Below are positions 34,330-45,779 of a stretch of 64,000 nt of DNA, piece by piece. The stretch is from positions 91,125,181 through 91,189,180 of the forward strand of contig NC_044984.1 in NCBI RefSeq assembly GCF_008728515.1, given 5' to 3'. Made by a program: the position numbers and the translations under genes. Under the pieces are notes generated by a model. That model worked only from the letters and a program-made list of their open reading frames with translations. It searched no databases and was not told where the DNA came from. Position 1 is the first letter of the stretch; each line of letters starts with the position of its first letter. This stretch comes from Papio anubis (Eukaryota; Chordata; Mammalia; Primates; Cercopithecidae).

Positions 34330-34980
34330 GGAGAGCATAGTAATGAAGGCAAATTAAAGTGCCACAAGCTAAATCCATCTATGCCTTCTAGGGGAGCTGG
34401 ACACAGGCAGGATGGCATATGAGTTAATTAAGAACATTGTTTTCTGGGAGAGGTATATTATGGGGCAGGTGTAAATTGACGCAGGGGAAGCAAATTTTAT
34501 CAACAGAGCAATTGATGACAGGAGCATCATGACAGAATGGACTAGTCATGTGTGGAGAGTGAGCTATAGATCATCCTGTCAGGACCAGAGAGCAATTGTA
34601 TGACACCTATAGCACAGTAAGAGAGTTGAAGTGATGCACCTAATACAATTACTGAGGTATTCTCTGTAGGAACAGACACTTTGAAATGATGGCACTGGCA
34701 GTGTGGGGCCATGTTTAAATTCAATGCAAAGAAACATTTATTTCGTGCTACCTACTTTGGGTCCAGTTATATTCAAGTATATACTCTATCATTTTGTCTT
34801 GATTTTCTTGTGGCCTTGATAAAAAATTCAGCTGGGATTAAAATTACTAAATTCTGTATTTAAATTTTGAATTCAAAGTAACATTTAGGATTACTGGTCC
34901 CAGATGCAGCCTCTTACTACTACATAAACACATATACAGAAAACTACAAATGCCTGTTATACTAAAAAGTAATGTCAGTG
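34330..34980. other. Intron sequence, unassigned
   Basis: No repeat or exon recognised. Confidence 0.4.
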
Positions 34981-35460
34981 AATGTTAGGTCCAGGGTCAG
35001 GTTCCAGCCCATGTTGAGGTAGGAGGGGTGTGGGTGGATGGGGAGCGGGGAGCGGGGAGCTGAAAGAACATTCGGGGGGCTATAGGTACGTGAAATACAG
35101 CTTTATTCAGCAGCTCTCTCATCAGCAACTCTCTTACACAGACTGCTCTGTCTTGGCTGCTTGCTCTGGCCACTGCCACACACAGCTGCATAGCCAGCTC
35201 TCCCTTCAGGGTCAGCAGCTTAACTCTTTCTTTCTCTGGGCATGAGTGCACCTATACAGTGTCAACATGGCAATTATACCTTTTACAGACAGCAGTGACT
35301 TAGAGCCAAATGATGAGCCTTCCCATGTTATGGCTACATGGCTGTGATAACAAGTGGAGTTATACACCTGCGCTCTAAACTTGCTGAGTCACACAGGATG
35401 TAAACATCCTGCTTTGCCCTATCCTTGACCAAAGCACATCCATTACCTTAGAGTGAACCT
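34980..35460 (-). mobile_element. Possible solo LTR, antisense (family not identified)
   Basis: Reverse-complemented, a GC-richer 450-bp block has a TATAA-like site, then GAATAAAGCTGTATTTCACG as a polyadenylation signal, followed by a (GGGGAGC)n-derived edge at 35039-35059. That order is LTR-like. I cannot name the family and see no retroviral gene. Confidence 0.4.
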
Positions 35461-36260
35461 ATTGTCAGAATGCAAAAAGAGATCAATGGAGCAGAGCCGA
35501 GAATCACAACTGGGCTTTAATGTATGTTTTGCCTCTTGAAACAGAGCAAAGCTTCCAACCTGAAAATAAATCTGATTTTTCCCTCCCATGCCACCTTGCC
35601 CCTGATGCAGAGATACAGGGTCAATGACAACTAACTAAAAAGTGGGATGCAATTCCTCTACTATTATCTTCTGTTTTCCTATTCCTCTAACACACAATTC
35701 CCCATAGTAGCGGAACTAGATTGGCATATTACTACTCAAATCCCAAATAATTATACTACTTATAGGTGGGAATGGAGAAAAATCATCTGTGCTAGTGAAG
35801 GTGTGTGTGTGTGTGTGTGTGTGTGAATTTGTGTGTATGTGTTGCATCCGAGTATTAGAGATGAGACAATTGAGTCATGACAAGGACCAGCCTCAGTGAA
35901 GCAGAGTTGTCCTGGTCCAATGCCTGCAAGAGTCCAGAAACTCCACTCAGAGATTCATACACTGATCACTTAAATCAGAGAAGGGACAATACCATGGCTA
36001 AGAGGAGAGCACACACCCTAGCAATTGTCAGGCACTAGGTTGGAGGAGACCATGTTTGTTCTAGACAGAGTCAACAAGGTAAAACGAGAAACAACAAATG
36101 GCTCATGTGAGAGAAAACATTCTCAGAAGAGCACAGTGGAATGCTGTCCTGGAGACTGAGAGAAAGATTTACCCTTCATTGAACTGGAGGAGACATAACA
36201 AGATTGTTTGCTACCCTTAGCAGGGCCCAGGCCATTACACAATGGCAGAAAGCGATGACT
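35460..36260. other. Intron with (GT)n microsatellite
   Basis: (GT)n at 35801-35825 with a looser GT-rich extension to about 35842. The rest is unassigned. Confidence 0.55.
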
Positions 36261-36264
36261 CAGG

Positions 36265-36485
36265 AAGTACCAGATAATAATGGGATGAGTGGCACCTGAT
36301 GCTGTGTGCCAGCGCTGTCTTACTTGATTTCATTTATGTTTCAGGAAAATCCTGTGGGAGTGTCATTATGCACATTTATAAATGAGGCAAGGTGCTCATT
36401 CAGAGAGGTTATATAACTTGCGTACTATTCCACTACTAATTCACATCCTGATCTATCCAATTCTAAAGGCTGTGCTGTTAAGCTT
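36265..36485 (-). repeat. MIR, antisense
   Basis: 'atttataaatgaggcaaggt', 'agagaggttatataacttgc' and 'tccaattctaaaggctgtgc' are in complement-of-MIR order. Confidence 0.65.
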
Positions 36486-36489
36486 TATG

Positions 36490-37462
36490 TTGGCTGTGAT
36501 AAGAAAGTATTGCCAGGAACTCAAAATGCAGAATTGATGCTTCTAGTCAGCCTGCTGGACTGCTTGGACGGAGCTGACATGAGCGATGCCTCTGCCCTTC
36601 CCAATCCAAACACATAATGGTGGTGGGTAAATAGTACAAAAATTGTTTTAAGTGGTAGCTGAGCTTGAAACCAGGAAAGGAAAATTCCTAATTGCCAAAG
36701 CAAATTGGGGATTTGTGGCAGGGCTTGAACCTGAGAACTTCACTGGAGAGGGATTAGAATTAGGCCTTAACAGATGGAACTGGGACTTCAGTACCAGACT
36801 CATGGAGCAGTCGGGAAAGAGGGCCCTGCAGGTAGGGAAAGTCAGAAACGAGGTAACTGTATAAATGGGGATTCAGAATGGGCTTCTCCAGAAACTGAGG
36901 ACTGGAAATACACTGTCCACTGGCTTGAGTAGATTCAGGGAAACGTGACAAGTGCCCACATTAAAACCCACTTTAGGTTGTTCACACCACCTGAATGATA
37001 CATGGAAACTGGCATTTTAAATACTGGCCCAGAATCAGTGAAACCCAGGGAGCTTTGGCCTGGGCTGATAGGAAGCTATTGCAAAGGGATCCTCCTCCAT
37101 GCAGGGCATAAGGGACTCTTCCTCCATCCTCCCCAATTCTTCTGAAGATGGTTATAGTACAAATTGTATCTGGACAAACTCTGGTAACATCTTTGGATTA
37201 GGAAGAGAAAATAATTGTAAGTATTCAGTCAGAAAAAAAAAAGGAACAAACATTAAACTGTTCTTAGTTTTTCTCTGCAGCATTAAAGACCGGATTACAT
37301 TGGTCAAATATGTATGGAGAATTTTTTCCTTTTAGTTTAATTCAATTTTTTGAATAGGTAATTTATTCTCAAGAATCAAAACTCAAAAGATACAAAAGGG
37401 TATCTTTCCATCTTCTCTGCAAGTGTCCAGTTCTCAGTTCCCCCCAGAAGCAATCAATTACC
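36490..37462. other. Intron sequence, unassigned
   Basis: No named repeat, exon or RNA gene. Mixed base composition. Confidence 0.4.
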
Positions 37463-38260
37463 AGTCTATTAGTGTCCTATTCCTGCTATAACGAATTACC
37501 ACAAATTTATTGTCTTATGGTTCTGGAGGTCAGAAGTCCAAAACAGGTCTTATTGGGGCTAATTCAGGTGTCACCAGGGATACATTATTCTAAAAGTTCT
37601 GAGGGAGAATCTGTTTCCTTGCATTTCCCTGCTTCTAGAGGCCACCTGAATTCCATGGCTCATGGCCCTTCCCTTTATCTTCCAAGCCAGCAGTGTAGCA
37701 TCTCCAAATCTCTCTGACCCGGAAACATACTCCTCTGACTTTGTTTCTGCATATACAGACCCTGTGATTACATTAGGCCCACCTGGATAACCCAGGATAA
37801 TCTCCTTATCTCAAAGTCAGTTGATAGGTGATTGGTCAGAAATCTTTTTTTTTTTTTCTTGAGACGGAGTTTTGCTCTTGTTGCCCAGGCTGGAGTGCAA
37901 TGGCGTAATCTCAGCTCACTGCAATCTCTGCCTCCTGAGTTCAAACGATTCTCCTGCCTCAGCCTTCTAAGTAGCTGGGATTACAGGCACCCACCACCAT
38001 GCCCAACTAATTTTTGTTTTTTCAGTAGAGACAGGGTTTCATCATGTTGGCCAGGCTGGTCTCGAACTCCTGACCTCAGGTGACCCACATGCCTCGGCTT
38101 CCCACAGTGCTGGGATTACAGGCATGAGCTACCATGCCCAGCTTGGTCTGCAATCTTAATTCTCCTTTGCCCTGTAATCTAACATATTCACAGATTCTGG
38201 GGATTAGACATGAACATCTTTAGGGGGCCGTCATTCTGCCTACCAGAGTCATTTTCTTGT
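37463..38260 (-). mobile_element. MLT1-type MaLR LTR, antisense, split by an Alu
   Basis: Left part: 'tagtgtcctattcctgctat', 'gttctggaggtcagaagtcc' and 'cacctggataacccaggata'. Right part: 'ctgtaatctaacatattcac' and 'ttagacatgaacatctttag'. The Alu at 37844 interrupts it. Confidence 0.7.
37844..38142 (-). mobile_element. Alu, antisense, inside an MLT1-type LTR
   Basis: Flanked by TTGGTCAGAAATCT and TTGGTCTGCAATCT as a slightly decayed target duplication. AluS-like. Confidence 0.9.
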
Positions 38261-38261
38261 G

Positions 38262-38880
38262 TTCCCCACCAGAGATATTATGTGCTTATATCAATGGTCA
38301 GAGTTCCATGGTAGAGGTCAGAATGAACTCCAGTTCATTCAAATAGAATGAGATTTATCAAAGGACTTTCAAAGTCAATGGGAGAGCTAAAGAAACAACT
38401 TCTAGGATAAGTGTCCAGAAATGACTAAGCCACGTGTAGCTGGACCACCAAGGCGCGGCTTTTGTTTGTTTCCTATAAAGGAAACTGTAGATCAAGAATT
38501 TGTCTGTAAGGTAGAAAGCCTCTGCTCAGCTGTAGGCTTAAGAACCACACTTCCTCTGCCAGAATCACACCAGCCGAAGAGTTACCTTTAATCACCTGTC
38601 CCCTTCACCACTTAACCCAGTTCCACCTCCAAGTTTTGCATGAATGCACTGAATTTATAATACCTAAAATCCCATCCAGGACAATAGTTGCAAGGAAATC
38701 AGGGAAGTGTCATTTTTATCTTCATAATTTCTACAGTATAGAACAGCACATTTGGAGGTTAAGACAGATGTTGAGTGAACCAACCTGGTATATACACTGA
38801 TACATTGACAGATTTTCCCATAAAAATACAAATAGTGGTATAATTGCACACATAATAATGCTCCTTGCTCTTTTTTCTTT
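38262..38880. other. Intron sequence, unassigned
   Basis: No repeat or exon recognised. Confidence 0.4.
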
Positions 38881-40130
38881 AAATTAATATAAATGTATCT
38901 TGACAATTTTTTCAAATCATCACATAAGCAGCTTTTTTATGGCCGTATAATATTCCTTTATATAGGTACAGCATAATTAAATTCATTCGTCTCTTTTTGC
39001 TAGCTATTTGTCTTGTTTCTACTCTTTTGCTATGACATACATCTGTACATCTTATACATTTATATCATTTTGTACATAGGCTAGTATATCTCTTGGGTCA
39101 ATTCCCATAAAGCAAATGTCTAGATCAAAGGGTAGTTTCATTTGTAAATTTGGTAATTTTTGCCAAAATCATTCCAAAAAGATTATGCCACTTTGTACTC
39201 CTGTCAGCACTTAATAAATGGTCTTTTTTCAACACCCTTGCTGACAAAGGTACATTATAAACCTTTTTTAAACTTTTGTTGACATGGTGGGAGAACAAAA
39301 GGTTCAGATTTAATTTGCACATCTCTGGTGAGGACGAAGGTTGAACATGTTTTTGTGAACTCTCTTCTCATAATCTTTCCCTATTAAAAAAATTTGGCCT
39401 TTAAGTATTTGTAGAGGTCCTTTATTATGAAAATCAACATTTTAGTTGTGATATTTGTAAATATATCTTTCTAATTTTTCAGTTGTTACTTAACATTTTA
39501 CATGATAGTTCTGTTACATGAAGAAGTTTTTTATTTCTATATAGTACAAATTATCAATCTTTTTGATAGATTTTGAATTTCTGTCATAGTTAGAAAAGTC
39601 CTCCCTACTCAGATTCTTTAAATAACTCACAGAAATCTATTTGGAATATGTAAAGTGTGACAAGTGGATATAAATTTAATTTTTCCAGATGGCTACCCTA
39701 TTTCTGTACTTTTCTTTCAGTTCTAATTGATCTGTCCATTCTGGCTTCAGTACATTTTTTAAATTTTTGTAACCTTATAATAATATACTTAACATAAGGA
39801 TAAGTCCCCATTAATTACTCTCTCTTTTCAGAATTGTCTCTTGTGGCTTTTTTGTGTGTTAAGTCTGGAAGCAGCTTGTCTAGTTCAAAAAAATAGCTAT
39901 TTATGTTGTTTCTACTCTTTTGCTATTACATACATCTGTGTGTATGTAATAGCAAAGTCTTGCTGTATTTTTATTGGGATTATGTTATATTTGGACATTA
40001 ACTTAGAAATAACTTACATTTTTATTCTACTGAAAGATCTTAACCAAGAATATTATATACCCTTTATATTTTCTAGTTCACATCCCTTAGGGCGTTTTAA
40101 CATTTTCTTCAAATAAATGTTGTATTTTTC
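38880..40130 (-). mobile_element. L1M ORF2/3' region, antisense
   Basis: The complement of old L1: 'atggccgtataatattcctt', 'ttgccaaaatcattccaaaa', 'tatttttattgggattatgt'. It carries the hairpin insertion at 39894-39953. No open frame is preserved. Confidence 0.7.
39894..39953. repeat. Templated insertion with a perfect 13-bp-arm hairpin
   Basis: 39894-39939 repeats 39001-39046 (43 of 46 bases match). It is followed by an inverted copy of its last part, giving GCTATTACATACA, loop TCTGTG, TGTATGTAATAGC at 39922-39953. Confidence 0.88.
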
Positions 40131-40324
40131 TGGTTAGGTTTATTTTTAGAGATGTTGTCTTCTTATTGTATTGTAATTCAAAAAATTATTTCTATTAGTT
40201 GTTTTTATGTACAGAGGTTATTGATGCCACTATATTTACTTTATTATCCTTAGGTATTTTTCTCCACTTGATCATCCATGAACAAGGTTGTAGTCACCAA
40301 TTATTTTCTGTAAATAGATAGTAA

Positions 40325-40930
40325 ATATTTAAGTCTACTTATTTAAGTCTTTATGGTCTCTGCTGAACATACTCAACTTGCTGTTGTAGCATGAAAGTAG
40401 CCATAGTCACAGTGTAAATGAATGAGCATGGCTGTGTTCCATTAAAACTTTACTGTGGGCTGGGTGCGGTGGCTCACGCCTGTAATCCTGGCACTTTGGG
40501 AGGCTGAGGCGGGCGAATCATGAGGTCAGGAATTCGAGATCACCCTGGCCAACATGGTGAAACCCCGTTTCTACTAAAAATACAAAAAATTAGCTGGGCA
40601 TAGTGGCGGGCACCTGTAATCCCAGCTACTCGGGAGGCTGAGGCAGGAGAATCGCTTGAACCCAGGAGGCGGAGGTTGCAGTGAGCCGAGATGGCGCTAC
40701 TGCACTCCAACCCAAGCAACAGAGTGAGATTCCATCCCCCACCCCCCCAAAAAAAACTTTACTGTGGACATTGACATTTAAGTTTCATATGATTATCATG
40801 TAACACAAAATGTTATTCTTTTAATTTTTTTCCAACCATTAAAAATGTAAAAACCATTTTTAGCTCATGAGTCCCACGTAAACACGTGTGGCCAGATTTT
40901 GCCCATGGGCTAGAGTTTGACAACACCTGG
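40325..40930 (-). mobile_element. Probable hAT-type MER element, antisense, split by an Alu
   Basis: 'gaacatactcaacttgctgt', 'gtagcatgaaagtagccata', 'gcatggctgtgttccattaa' lie before the Alu, and 'gtggccagattttgcccatg' after it. This is a common dispersed mammalian element. I hold the hAT assignment loosely. 40131-40324 beside it is unassigned. Confidence 0.55.
40458..40752 (+). mobile_element. Alu, sense, with 14-bp target-site duplication
   Basis: AAAACTTTACTGTG at 40444-40457 and again at 40753-40766, identical. AluS-like. The tail is short and C-rich (CCCCCACCCCCCC). Confidence 0.93.
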
Positions 40931-40939
40931 ACAAGGTGA

Positions 40940-41340
40940 ACAGAGGTCCTCTGCTGCTCACATACTTGTTCCTCCTCTTATATCTGTGGTTTTTGTTTTT
41001 ATTGACAAGATGTTACTTGGACTGTGAATATTCTTAAGTATTATATCTTTATTGTGAATGACACCCTTTAACATTATAAAGGTCCCCAATTTTGTTTCAC
41101 TTTTTGGCCATAATTCTACCTTGCCTAGTACTGAGATCACAAATATTGCTTTCTTTTGGTTTACATTTTCTTGCTACACATTTTCCCATGTTTTTATTTT
41201 CAAACTGTTGAAATAATTTTATTTTAAATATACTTTTATATAGGGCATAGAATTGGGTTTTCTTTCTTATAAGACCTGATAGTATTTTTCTTGTAATAGG
41301 TGATTTAAATGTAAATGTATTGATATGTGGGATATGTTTG
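40940..41340 (-). mobile_element. L1M ORF2 5' region, antisense
   Basis: The complement of the L1 endonuclease region: 'cctttaacattataaaggtc', 'attgctttcttttggtttac', 'gggcatagaattgggttttc'. Decayed. Confidence 0.65.
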
Positions 41341-41580
41341 ATGTTATTATTTCAGATCACTTTACAATATGTATACAATAAATTAGGAAACAAAACCAAT
41401 AAAATTAGAAAGTTGTAATTTTAGGGGAAAAACTATTAGCCAACTTTTTCAGGAAAATTAGTTATAGCAAAAAGAAAACCTCTCACAAATGATAAGAAAA
41501 AAGTAATCACTGATTTTAAGAAATTAAATTTTTAAAGATTTTTTTGGTTCAACTTTAAGCAAATTTGAAAACTTCTATAC
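41341..41580. other. AT-rich intron, unassigned
   Basis: No family recognised. It may include the 3' end of the hAT element that follows. Confidence 0.35.
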
Positions 41581-41599
41581 AACTTGTAATTTCCTGGGA

Positions 41600-44020
41600 A
41601 AATATAATTTACCCAGATTTACTTTAGGTAAAATAATTAGACAAATCTATTAGTATAGAAAACATACAGTTCTGTTAGAAATTAAAGCTAAAAAATTAAA
41701 ATTTATTAATTAATTTAAAAAGAACAGTAATAAACTCATTACAAGTTAACATAAATAACATATTACAGATCTCGTTAATGTCTGACTCAATAAAAGATAG
41801 TTGAATTCTTATACCTACTTCTGCAGCCAATCTGCTGCAATATGATGTTTTGGTTGAAATAATTTAAAAAAAAAAAAATCCAGCCTCACACAGATATGTA
41901 GTTAGAAAATGGAGGAGTATTTCAACAGCCTTTTCAGATAATTATGGATAGTCTTCTTTGAAAGTAAACCAGAACTCGATAAGTGATAGTTTCTTAAAAG
42001 TTAGTTCCAAAGTAGAATCTGAAACTGTATCATTAAATTTTTTGAACTCTGTTATGTCAAAATACATTAGTCTGTCTTGTGATTGAATGACATCTTTTAC
42101 CCATGCATGATTTTGTAACAGTGTGTATTATGCATTTGGAAAATATAGACTTCAAATATGTAGGTCTTCTAAACATGTATACATTTTATTGAACAATATA
42201 AAACTTGTAAAAATATCACCACAATTCCTATCAGAAAATTCTAAGTATTGAAACATTCATAGTGGTAGATATAAGTTTTCCGTTACTTCAAAACTTGAAT
42301 TTTATCTTTGGCAGCACACCTGTCAGTTATTTCCCTGGAAGTCAGGTATACTTCTTTCATTTTTGAACAAATGTTTGCCTCCTACCTAAGTCTGAAAACA
42401 CTTTGGCTTGTCAGCTGTTCTTTGAGTAAAAATGGCTGTCCATGAAAAAAAAAGTAAAAGTAGTCATTCAGTTTGCAACTCAAAGAATCGCTGAAGTGCT
42501 TTTCCTGGAGACAGCCATTGTACTTCAGTATGCAGCAGGAGTGCTTTTTGTGTGCTTCCCATTTTATCACAGAAAAGATGAAAAAGGTGTGTGCTCAAGG
42601 GTCAATAGTTAATAACATTAACAACTTTTACTGCTTCATCAAGGATTTTTTTTTTTTTTTTTTTTTGAGATGGAGTTTTGCTCTTGTTGCCCAGGCTGGA
42701 GTGCAATGGCGCAATTTCAGCTCCCTGCAACCTCTGCCTCCCAGGTTCAAGAGATTCTCCTGCCTCAGCCTCCCGAGTAGCTGGGATTACAGGCATGTGC
42801 CACCACGCCCAGCTAATTTTGTATTTTTAGTAGAGACGGGGTTTCTCCATGTCGGTCAGGCTGGTCTCGAACTCCTGATCTCAGGTGATCCACCTGCCTT
42901 GGCCTCCCAAAGTGCTGGGATTACAGGTGTGAGCCACTGCGCCCGCCCTATCAAGGGTATTCTTAAATGAAACTGACATTTAAATCAATGTGTTCATTTT
43001 ACTGTGAGGGCATGGCAATGAAGAATGCAAGCACTGCTAGGATGGTTTGGTGCCACTATCTTCCTGCATTCCTGCTAAGGCACTGGCCATTAAATTTACC
43101 ATTGCTTTTGTGCCATCAATGCCAAATGCTAACACAGTTGTTCCAGGATAGACCATTAGATTAAAAAGAAGTTGCCAATCATTCACATAGGAAGAGATCT
43201 TCTTTGAATAGTGTATGTTGATACTGTTAGACAAATATAAGCAAAACTGCAAGTCTAGCCACATCTGTAAATGTGAGCCATTTGTAGTACATCTGTTATG
43301 TACCCATACAAATTTTAAAAATAAAAACAAAAGGTAATCTAAGCATGCTTCTTTAAAAAGTTTTCAGCCATTTACAAGGCAAAAGTATAATTCTGCAGAT
43401 GAGTTATGAACTGAGTCTTTATGTTTGCAGCTACATTTAAAATCTAACAAGTTATTTTATTATTGGAAAGTGCCATGATTTCATCGACTAAATTTTTATC
43501 CATGGGTGATTACTGCAAATGGAATATTTTGGTCTTAGACTTCAGGATGTGCATTCATCAGTGTCAACTATATAAAATTTTATTAGTCTCTAGGTTTTTG
43601 TGTACATTTCTCTAATGCATTTATCTAGCTTTTAGTTTGAAAGGCTGCAACAAATAATTTTTTTGGCTCATCACATATAGGTTTACAATTTTAAAATCTT
43701 TTTTCTTTAAACTATGAACAATTGGTCTCAAAACAATTCTTCAACTCGACTGTCACTATAATACTATTCAAAAATGCACAGCTCATCATTGAGAAGTATA
43801 GTTTGCAATTTCTTCCTGAGATTTACATCTTAGTAGCATCACCTGCATCCTTCTTTGTACATTCTACTTGATAACAACTGCTTTGGGCATTATTCCACAC
43901 ATTTTGTGGCTTAGGATTTTTAGCTCTTCTCTGATTTACTGAAAATGGAATTTGTGTTTTTGTTACTTGTTTTCTTTGTTGTTTTGGGATAATTTTCAGG
44001 GGGAAAAGGGATGTGCCAAT
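41600..44020 (-). mobile_element. Decayed hAT (Charlie/Buster-like) transposase copy, antisense, split by an Alu
   Basis: Known: hAT transposases, and domesticated relatives such as ZBED5 and FAM200, share phrases like DGA..M, LD..VK.VN.I, LLLHTEVRWLS and CEAGFS. Seen on the minus strand: AFGIDGTKAMVNLMASALAG near 43100, LDEAVKVVNVINY near 42620, MGSTQKALLLHTEVQWLS near 42530 with GKALQRFFELQTE after it, FLTTYLCEAGF near 41900, and RIQLSFIESDINEICNM near 41800. The order and spacing match a transposase read from about 44000 down to 41700. Many stops and frameshifts make it a pseudogene. An Alu at 42646 cuts it just before the LDEAVK segment. Both ends are approximate, since no terminal inverted repeat was identified. 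A retrocopy of a ZBED5-like gene is the alternative. Confidence 0.75.
42646..42949 (-). mobile_element. Alu, antisense, inserted in the hAT transposase fossil
   Basis: ATCAAGG at 42638-42644 and 42950-42956 flanks a full Alu with a T tail. The transposase reading continues across the site, so the Alu is the younger event. Confidence 0.92.
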
Positions 44021-44123
44021 ATTATATGAACGTCTTCAGGTTGGAAGTCACCACAAAATTGTTTTTTAAGAACTAAGCGTTTTACTCTATTATACAATAT
44101 ATACAGAAAAGAACACAAATCAT

Positions 44124-44426
44124 GGCCGGGCGCGATGGCTCACGCCTGTAATCCCAGCACATCGGGAGTCCAAGGTGGGCGTATCACCTGAGGTCAGGAG
44201 TTCAAGACCAGCCTGGCCAACATGGTGAAACCCCATCTGTACTGAAAATACAAAAATTAGCTAGGCGTGGGGGCAGGCACCTGTAATCCCAGCTACTCAG
44301 GAGACTGAGGCAGGAGCATCTCTTGGACCCAGGAGGCAGAGGTTGCAATGAGCCGAGATCATGCCATCGCACTCCAGCCTGGGCAACAAGAGTGAAACTC
44401 CCTCTTAAAAAACAAAAAACAAAAAT
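44124..44426 (+). mobile_element. Alu, sense
   Basis: Starts 'ggccgggcgcgatggctcac' and ends in an (A)n/AAAAAC tail. Flanks CACAAATCAT and CACAAATTAT form a decayed target duplication. Confidence 0.92.
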
Positions 44427-44459
44427 ACCTCACAAATTATGAATTTACAGCTTCATTAA

Positions 44460-44888
44460 TTATCACAAAGGAAACACCCATGTAACCATCACTAGGTCAA
44501 GAAATGGAATAAGACCAGCGCCCCAGAAGTCTGCATCGTGTTCCCTTCTGGCCCCTAGTAACCTCTCTTCTTTCTGATTTGTAACGGATAGATTAGTTTG
44601 GCCAGCTTTTGAATTTTGTATAAATGAAATCATATAGTCTGTATTCTTTTCTATCTGACTTCTGTTCACCCTTATGTTTGTGTGATTCTTTCTTTTGGTG
44701 GGCATAATAGCACAATTTAGTGTCCATTCTACTGTTGGTAAACATTTGGGGTTATGAATAATGCTGCTATGAATATATTTGTATGTGACATTTTTGTGCA
44801 CAGATGTATGCATTTTTATAATATGCCAAGGAGTGGAACTGCTGGTCATAAGACATAGATGATTTTAGCTTTAGTGGGTATTGCCAAG
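44460..44888 (-). mobile_element. L1M, antisense, left part
   Basis: 'ggggttatgaataatgctgc', 'aatatgccaaggagtggaac' and 'tttagtgggtattgccaaga'. The element continues after the bracketed insertion, at 45228. Confidence 0.7.
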
Positions 44889-45227
44889 AAGACCACTTAA
44901 TCTTAATTGCAATTAAGATTTCACTACATGAAATCTTATATTAATTATGTATTTATTATTTATATATTTATTTATATATTAACATGTATATTAATTATAT
45001 ATTTCACTACATGACCAATCAAGTACAGGGTCTTGTAAAGACTACAGTGGTTTACTTTTGGTGACCTTTTTAAAAAGAAAGTTACTTGAGAATGCACCCC
45101 AGCACACAGGGTTGCAAATGAAGAAAGAAGTAGATGTAATACAGAAAAAAGAAAGGAAGAGAGGAAACGGCCCTCAGTGTTGCTAGCTATGCGGTAGTCC
45201 AGATTGCAATTAAGATTAAGTGGTCTT
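44889..45227. repeat. Insertion bracketed by 25-bp inverted repeats
   Basis: The 25-bp segment 44889-44913 and its exact reverse complement 45203-45227 flank about 290 bp. AATCTTAATTGCAATTAAGA at 44899 starts a 22-bp palindrome. The inside holds an AT-rich run and a copy (44993-45203) of the sequence at 46207-46423. Confidence 0.85.
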
Positions 45228-45775
45228 AATTTGAAATTTATTTTGATGACAAAAGAGATTGAACACTATTATATATGGTACATTGGCTCTTGCATAGTTT
45301 TGGGGGGTGAACTTTTTCTAAAACGATGTCTATTTTTCCTGGGAGTTTTCTGTCTTTGGTTTAGAGATATGGAGGCATTTTTGATATACTCTGGATATGA
45401 CCGTTTGGTAGATTATTGCAAATATCTTTTCCCATTCTTTGTTTTACCTTTTTATTTAGTAGTAGTTTCTTTTGATTATCCAAAGTTTATAATTTTTATG
45501 CCAAATTAATTAATCCTTATAATGATTTGTATGCTTTTTGTGTTCAGTTTCAGGAGTCTTTTCCCAAACAAAAATCATAAAGGTACCTTCTATGTTTTTA
45601 TCATTTTTAATCTTTCACATTTAGATCTACAGTTCACCCAGAATCTATTTTTGTGTATGGTGTGAGGCTGAAATTAATATTAACTTTTTTCTCTATGTAT
45701 ACACATTTAACCCAGAACAGTGTATTTTTAAAAACCCCTTCTTTACAACAGTGCAGTGTTATATCTGTCATAAAT
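45228..45775 (-). mobile_element. L1M ORF2 region, antisense, right part
   Basis: 'gtagattattgcaaatatct', 'acatttagatctacagttca' and 'tttttgtgtatggtgtgagg' are the complement of ORF2 in order. Confidence 0.75.
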
Positions 45776-45779
45776 CAAG

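Noticed and set aside
42473..42970. 165-codon open frame
   Set aside because: Its length comes from an antisense Alu plus the non-coding strand of the hAT fossil. Alu-derived frames of this kind recur at 7386, 33650 and 33972.
44463..44849. 128-codon minus-strand open frame
   Set aside because: It lies within an old antisense L1M whose ORF2 is broken elsewhere. It is a remnant, not a gene.
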